A DNA stretch of 48,043 nt, from NCBI GenBank assembly GCA_945906105.1, contig CAMDQO010000021.1, forward strand, positions 1 to 48,043, written 5' to 3'. This stretch comes from Novosphingobium sp. Chol11. Its GTDB lineage: Bacteria; Pseudomonadota; Alphaproteobacteria; Sphingomonadales; Sphingomonadaceae. The notes beneath the pieces are model-generated. The model was not told the origin of the DNA. It did no database searches and saw only the letters and a program-made list of their open reading frames with translations. Below, piece by piece: positions 44,464 to 48,043 of the stretch (positions are counted from its first letter, which is position 1; each line of letters begins with the position of its first letter). The position numbers and the translations under genes are program-made.

Positions 44464-45861
44464 ATGAAAGCCCTCCACGATCCAGACTCCGCGCTTGCCG
44501 AAGGGCTGGGCGCAATCCGCACTCAGTACAAGGTGCCAAGCGCCTTCCCGCCGGAAGTCGAAGAGGCCGCCAAAGAGGCAGCGCAGCGCCAGCCCAGCGA
44601 TCATGTTGACCGTACTGCAATGCCCTTCATCACACTCGATCCGGCCAGTTCAACCGATCTTGATCAGGCCTTTGCCATCGAAGCATCTGGCACAGCATCA
44701 GGCAGCGATCTGCTGCTGCACTATGCCATCGCCGATGTCGCCTGGTTCGTGCGCGATGGCGATCCGCTCGATGTCGAAGCCTGGAAGCGCGGCACGACCT
44801 GCTATCTGCCCGATGGCAAGGCGGCGCAATATCCCAAGGTTCTCAGCGAAAACGCCGCCAGCCTGCTACCCGATGGCAGCCGCCCTGCGGTGATCTTCAC
44901 CGTGCGCATCGCCGCAGATGGCGCGGTCAAACTCGATGGGGCGACGCGTGCGCTGATCCGCAGCCGTGCCAAGCTGGCCTATGAAAATGTCCGCGATGAT
45001 CAATTGCCAGCCCATTTTGCCGATGTCGCAAACCGGATCGCAGCGGCTGAGGATCGGCGCGGTGCAGCACGGGTCGATCCGCCCGAACAGCAGGTCGAGC
45101 GCGATGGTGATGGCCATTACCGCCTGACCTTCCGGCCGACGTTGCTGGCTGAAAAGCGCAACGCCGCGCTGTCGCTGGCCTGCAATCTTGCGGTCGCTGA
45201 CGCGCTTTATGCCGCTGGCACCGGTCTGTTCCGCGTCATGGCTCCCCCCGAACCGCGCGCGATCGAGCGGCTGCGCGGCACTGCCAAGGCCTTTGCCCTC
45301 GATTGGCCCGAAACGATGGCGCTCGCCGATTTTGAAAAGCGCCTCGATCCTGCCCGCCCGCGCGATGCCGCCTTCATGCTCGCGGTGCGGCGCGCAGGGA
45401 ACGGCGCGAGCTATGTGCCTTACACTGCCGAAACGCGGCCATGGCACGCCGCCATGGCCGCGACCTATGCCCATGCAACCGCCCCGCTGCGACGGCTGGC
45501 GGATCGCTATGTGGTGCAAGCCGCGCTCGCTGTCGCCAATGGCCAGCTGTTGCCGCAAACTGTGCTCGATGCCTTCCAGAGCCTGCCCACGGTGATGGCC
45601 AAGGCCGATGCCCGTGATGGCCAGGTAGAACGCGCGGTGATTGATCTCAGTGAATGCGTCATGATTTCGGGCCGCGAGGGGGAGAGTTTTTCAGCCGTTG
45701 TCACCGACATCGGCGAAAATGGCGCGCGCATCCAGTTGTGCGACCTACCCATCGTCGCCCGCGTTACTGCCCACGGTGCGCTGCCGGGCACTCCGCTCAC
45801 GGTCCGCCTGCTCGGTGCCGATCTGGAGCGTCGGCAGATTTCGTTCGAGCGGATCAGCTAA
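44464..45861 (+). CDS. Short RNB-domain ribonuclease
   Basis: A 465-residue protein from ATG 44464 (a TTG/GTG start up to 17 codons earlier is possible). The RNB catalytic domain starts near residue 48: DRTAMPFITLDPASSTDLDQAF carries the metal-binding aspartates, and KRNAALSLACNLAVADALYA, RGTTCYLPDGKAAQYPKVLSENAASLLPDGSRPAV and YAHATAPLRRLADRYVVQAAL complete it. It lacks the N-terminal cold-shock domains of RNase II/R; a degenerate OB-like end (FSAVVTDIGENGARIQLCDLP...) replaces S1. It should degrade RNA 3' to 5'. Two tRNA genes follow on the same strand. Confidence 0.88.
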   Translation: MKALHDPDSALAEGLGAIRTQYKVPSAFPPEVEEAAKEAAQRQPSDHVDRTAMPFITLDPASSTDLDQAFAIEASGTASGSDLLLHYAIADVAWFVRDGDPLDVEAWKRGTTCYLPDGKAAQYPKVLSENAASLLPDGSRPAVIFTVRIAADGAVKLDGATRALIRSRAKLAYENVRDDQLPAHFADVANRIAAAEDRRGAARVDPPEQQVERDGDGHYRLTFRPTLLAEKRNAALSLACNLAVADALYAAGTGLFRVMAPPEPRAIERLRGTAKAFALDWPETMALADFEKRLDPARPRDAAFMLAVRRAGNGASYVPYTAETRPWHAAMAATYAHATAPLRRLADRYVVQAALAVANGQLLPQTVLDAFQSLPTVMAKADARDGQVERAVIDLSECVMISGREGESFSAVVTDIGENGARIQLCDLPIVARVTAHGALPGTPLTVRLLGADLERRQISFERIS

Positions 45862-46000
45862 GGCGTTTTTGTCCGCCTTACGGGGGAGCGGGCCGGTGCC
45901 GCACTCATTTCAGCTTTGCTGAACCAGAACGAATCCCGTTGCGCATCGCGCGCCCCTCGGCTAGTGGCGCGCTGCCTTGCGGGCTAACCGCAAGGTGCAC
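45862..46000. other. Gap between the RNB gene and tRNA-Cys with three hairpins
   Basis: The RNB stop codon lies in TAAGGCG...CGCCTTA (45859-45880). TCAGC-TTT-GCTGA follows at 45910-45922, and CCTTGCGG-GCTAA-CCGCAAGG (perfect 8-bp stem) at 45975-45995, just before tRNA-Cys. None is followed by a T-run, so their role is not clear; they could be processing or pausing elements. Confidence 0.4.
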
Positions 46001-46074
46001 GGCCCGATGGCGGAGTGGTTACGTAGCGGACTGCAAATCCGCGCACGCCGGTTCGATTCCGGCTCGGGCCTCCA
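46001..46074 (+). tRNA. tRNA-Cys (anticodon GCA)
   Basis: 74 bases: acceptor GGCCCGA pairs with TCGGGCC, discriminator T, encoded CCA. The anticodon stem GCGGA/TCCGC frames the loop CTGCAAA with anticodon GCA; the T arm is GCCGG-TTCGATT-CCGGC. Confidence 0.95.
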
Positions 46075-46136
46075 TATTCTCACGGCAAAAGCGTTTGCCC
46101 GGCAGTTCTGCCGCAGCTAACGCCCAGCCCGGAAAT

Positions 46137-46212
46137 GCCGCTTTAGCTCAGTCGGTAGAGCACATCATTCGTAATGATGGGGTCAGAGGTTCGAATCCTC
46201 TAAGCGGCACCA
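46137..46212 (+). tRNA. tRNA-Thr (anticodon CGT)
   Basis: 76 bases: acceptor GCCGCTT pairs with AAGCGGC, discriminator A, encoded CCA. The anticodon stem CATCA/TGATG frames TTCGTAA with anticodon CGT; the T arm is AGAGG-TTCGAAT-CCTCT. The sequence downstream changes character, so this tRNA may be an integration site. Confidence 0.95.
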
Positions 46213-46513
46213 TATTTTTCAAAGGCTTATGGCGAATTTTTCCCAGCCTGACCGGCCCTAGTTTCTCCCTAGCAAGCACATAGTAAGCACCAGAGCGATT
46301 TTCGCGCGTAGTTTCGCAGGCAGGACAGATTCGCGCCTCGCGCGCGGGGGAAAATCTGTATTAGCGATAATTCAGCGGTCCAGCAGCGGTCCCGCGTCTG
46401 TAGCGGCCAGACTTTGGACACCCCCCTATCCCTCGGTTTGATCATCGCGCAAATGCCGTCCCATCGCGTCGCATTCCTCGCGCGCGCGATGTCGGCATAA
46501 ATTGCGATTTCAC
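46213..46513. other. Noncoding stretch after tRNA-Thr (candidate attachment region)
   Basis: No convincing gene. It starts with a T-rich run (ATATTTTTC), which may terminate the tRNA transcript, then holds CCCTAGTTTCTCCCTAG (46256-46272) and two direct copies of AG(C/T)AAGCAC (46271-46279 and 46282-46290) spaced 11 bases apart, like integrase arm sites. Alternating CG runs occur at about 46336 and 46477. Short minus-strand open frames exist but have no good start or family. Confidence 0.4.
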
Positions 46514-47131
46514 CTACCGCCGCGCCCATAGCTGGCCCGTCGCTTCCACCGCCATGCGCTCGGCTGGAAACGGACGGTCAAATTGATAGAGGCTGGCCAG
46601 CGGTTCGGTTAGCCACGTTTCCCACTGGTGCGGCTCCAGGATTACCGGGGATCGATCATGCACATATGCCAGTTCGGGCGCGTTGTCCGTCATCACGCCA
46701 GTGTAGCAGTCGCCCCATTCATCGGAGGGACGCCACAGGCCCGCCCACGCGAATACCGGCTCGCCCTTCACCGATAGCCACGTTTCCGTCATGCGCCCCG
46801 GCTCGCCCACGGCCTCGGCATAGCGCGCGGCGGGGATAAGGCAGCGATGGCGCGGATCGGACGCCCAGCGCCTCCAGAACGCGCCCAGCTTGTCAAATCG
46901 GGCATTGTTTACCGGCTTGGGCTTGAGCGGCTGGCCTTGTTTGCCTTTCAGCACCACCGGAAATCCCCAAGTCATTTGCTCCAGCACCAGCTCGCCATCC
47001 TGTAACCGGATAACTAGCCCCGGTTCTTTCGGGTGGACGGTATCAGGACCGGCGTTGATCGGGCGCGATTCCCTCGCCCTGAAAAGGCGGTTTATATTCT
47101 GGCGCTCGCCCGGTTGGTATCGGTTGCACAT
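46514..47131 (-). CDS. SOS-response-associated peptidase (SRAP/YedK-HMCES family)
   Basis: A 205-residue protein. The start is placed at ATG 47131 because the SRAP active site is Cys2, exposed when Met is removed (MCNRYQPG). Other conserved positions are NNARFDK (Asn), RYAEAVGEPG (Glu), and VHDRSPVILEP (His). SRAP proteins form a thiazolidine crosslink with abasic sites in single-stranded DNA and so shield them. It lies 18 bases downstream of a nuclease gene on the same strand, in DNA that looks like a mobile element, where SRAP genes are common cargo. Confidence 0.92.
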   Translation of the reverse strand: MCNRYQPGERQNINRLFRARESRPINAGPDTVHPKEPGLVIRLQDGELVLEQMTWGFPVVLKGKQGQPLKPKPVNNARFDKLGAFWRRWASDPRHRCLIPAARYAEAVGEPGRMTETWLSVKGEPVFAWAGLWRPSDEWGDCYTGVMTDNAPELAYVHDRSPVILEPHQWETWLTEPLASLYQFDRPFPAERMAVEATGQLWARR

Positions 47132-47149
47132 ATTCGCCAATCCGCCGTT

Positions 47150-47494
47150 TCAACGCCAGCGCCGCGCCAGCCCATTGGCAATCAGGTATTCGCCCGCATC
47201 GCGTCCGTTGACCGTCACGCGGGCCAGCGTTCGCCCGTAAGCGTCCTGCCCTTGGCGCTGGATTGAAACCGCCCCGCTGAGAATAAAACTCTGCAAGGCA
47301 TCGCGGCTTTGCGCGGCCAACCGATAGTCGCACCAGCCGCGCCGCCCGCGTTCGCATTTGGGGCTTTGCGGCATTTCGGGCGCATCGATATTGGCTATCC
47401 GGATGCGTTCGCCATCGCAAAGCCGGATGCTGTCGCCATCATGCACGCTGGCAATGCAGATCGATGCGGCAAGGATAATCAGGGGCAGGGGCAT
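47150..47494 (-). CDS. Thermonuclease (staphylococcal nuclease-like, SNase)
   Basis: A 114-residue protein with a hydrophobic N-terminus (residues 2-14, likely a short signal peptide or anchor) and one SNase domain: VHDGDSIRLCDGERIRIANIDAPE (metal-binding Asp and catalytic Arg region) and DAYGRTLARVTVNGRDAGEYLIANGLARRW. Such enzymes cut DNA and RNA with calcium. At 114 residues it is close to the minimal domain. It lies between an unassigned stretch and the SRAP gene on the same strand; possibly phage or plasmid cargo. Confidence 0.88.
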   Translation of the reverse strand: MPLPLIILAASICIASVHDGDSIRLCDGERIRIANIDAPEMPQSPKCERGRRGWCDYRLAAQSRDALQSFILSGAVSIQRQGQDAYGRTLARVTVNGRDAGEYLIANGLARRWR

Positions 47495-47950
47495 GGCTTA
47501 ATCACTCTCCAGCATGGGCAGCGACCTATAGCGCGTATCGCGCACGGCATCGCGGCGAAAAACTTGCCATATCTTGCCACACCTTAGACCTCGTGCGCGT
47601 GCGCGTATTGCGCCGAATTAGCCCTCTTGCTTGGCCATTGGCGCTGGATCGTAACGGCTACTTTTTACTACTTTTGCAAACCAGCGGCCCGCCTCCAGCC
47701 GCGCCGATTGCGCATCAGATTAGGGCAGTTAGGTGAAATCCGCAGCCATCGCGCACGCGCCCGCGCGTATTGGTGCAGGAATACCTCGCGCGCGCTGGCG
47801 ATGCGTCCAGCAAACGCTTCACAAGCCCTAGTTTTCCCTAGTCGCGCGCGCGCGGAATGCGCAAACTGCCCCTTTTAGGAAGTGGCATAATTCACCGCCT
47901 CGCGCGCGCGCGTATTGCTACCATAATTCATCGGGCTGCCCCCGCTGCCT
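47495..47950. other. Noncoding or decayed region with CG-run repeats
   Basis: No full gene is supportable. CAATACGCGC (minus strand) occurs three times (47601-47610, 47763-47772, 47908-47917), mostly followed by alternating CG/CA runs, and CCCTAGTTTTCCCTAG is at 47826-47841. Two minus-strand frames read like protein without a start: one ends at TAA 47618 with LEAGRWFAKVVKSSRYDPAP, another ends near 47662. These may be remnants of a small phage gene broken by a frameshift. Confidence 0.35.
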
Positions 47951-48043
47951 TCAATCAATCTCCAGCTTTGGCAGACCGCGCACGATTTTCATGGTTTCAA
48001 GGCTGACGGTGATAACCCGCTGTAATAACAGCAGGGGATAGGC
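47951..48043 (-). CDS. C-terminal end of an unidentified protein (runs off the right edge)
   Basis: On the minus strand the last 93 bases stay open for 30 codons and end at a TGA at 47953..47951. The peptide ends ETMKIVRGLPKLEID; I do not recognise it. It is the only coding-like frame there and is followed by the gap toward the nuclease gene. The start and most of the gene are outside the window. Confidence 0.45.
   Translation of the reverse strand, partial: AYPLLLLQRVITVSLETMKIVRGLPKLEID

Noticed and set aside
46269..46529. An 86-codon minus-strand frame overlapping the SRAP end
   Set aside because: It overlaps the SRAP gene on the same strand in another frame and has no family signature or ribosome binding site.
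47627..47878. An 83-codon plus-strand frame
   Set aside because: Arg/Ala-rich translation of CG runs, no start signal and no recognisable pattern.
47875..47931. An 18-codon minus-strand frame (MNYGSNTRAREAVNYATS) with GGGGG upstream
   Set aside because: Too short to support; its middle is one of the CG-run repeats. Could be a tiny phage gene, but there is no independent evidence.

Overview
The window is a 48 kb stretch of a GC-rich alphaproteobacterial chromosome, most probably from the Sphingomonadales (Novosphingobium, Erythrobacter or Sphingomonas relatives). That is inferred from the protein flavour (PEP-CTERM protein, class I PhaC plus phasin, LptF/LptG, an AlaC-type aminotransferase, the MoxR/DUF58/RDD cluster) and from the very tight gene packing with many ATGA/GTGA overlaps. 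No 16S or other taxonomic marker is present, so the placement is a judgement from gene content.

Layout. Positions 1-141 are the end of an IS3-like insertion sequence, its OrfA running off the left edge. It abuts a Ser/Gly-rich PEP-CTERM protein gene that now has no signal peptide. From 1.5 to 6.1 kb, all on the minus strand, lie a periplasmic rhodanese, a small membrane protein, aconitase and a DMT exporter. From 6.3 to 8.4 kb two unrelated types of L,D-transpeptidase face each other tail to tail. From 8.5 to 15 kb come three GNAT acetyltransferases, a retropepsin-like protease, ispG, a Met/His-rich outer-membrane protein with a DUF2946 partner, a secreted isoaspartyl peptidase and a small secreted protein. 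From 15 to 21.4 kb a six-gene overlapping cluster (DUF4129, DUF4350, MoxR ATPase, DUF58, SpoIIM-like, RDD) follows pheA.

From 22.4 to 30 kb there is a membrane-anchored cytochrome c, rlmE/ppx, tRNA-Gln(CTG), a LOG-family protein, a glmM-DUF1272-thiD operon and a dicarboxylate/amino-acid symporter. From 30 to 35.5 kb an unusual YghO-like GNAT protein is divergent to a membrane fatty-acid desaturase, followed by lptF-lptG and clpS. From 35.6 to 38.6 kb lies a polyhydroxyalkanoate locus (phasin, phaC) with TGCA-rich palindromes in front of the phasin gene. From 38.6 to 45.9 kb come a secreted DUF2147-like protein head-to-head with a DUF2306 membrane protein, an AlaC-like aminotransferase, a degenerate OmpR-like regulator translationally coupled to a crotonase, a Rieske oxygenase, a VOC protein and a short RNB ribonuclease.

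The last 2 kb look different. After tRNA-Cys and tRNA-Thr(CGT) the sequence changes to gene-poor DNA with alternating CG runs, short direct repeats, an SRAP protein, a staphylococcal-type nuclease and a partial unknown gene. This is consistent with the end of an element integrated at the tRNA-Thr gene and continuing past the right edge, but no integrase or second attachment site is visible here.

Most genes are ordinary housekeeping. The stretches most worth a second look are the IS/PEP-CTERM junction, the MoxR cluster, the DUF2946/Met-His outer-membrane pair, the YghO-like/desaturase pair (possible ceramide-type lipid synthesis), the degenerate regulator/crotonase pair, the phasin operator region and the tRNA-Thr junction.
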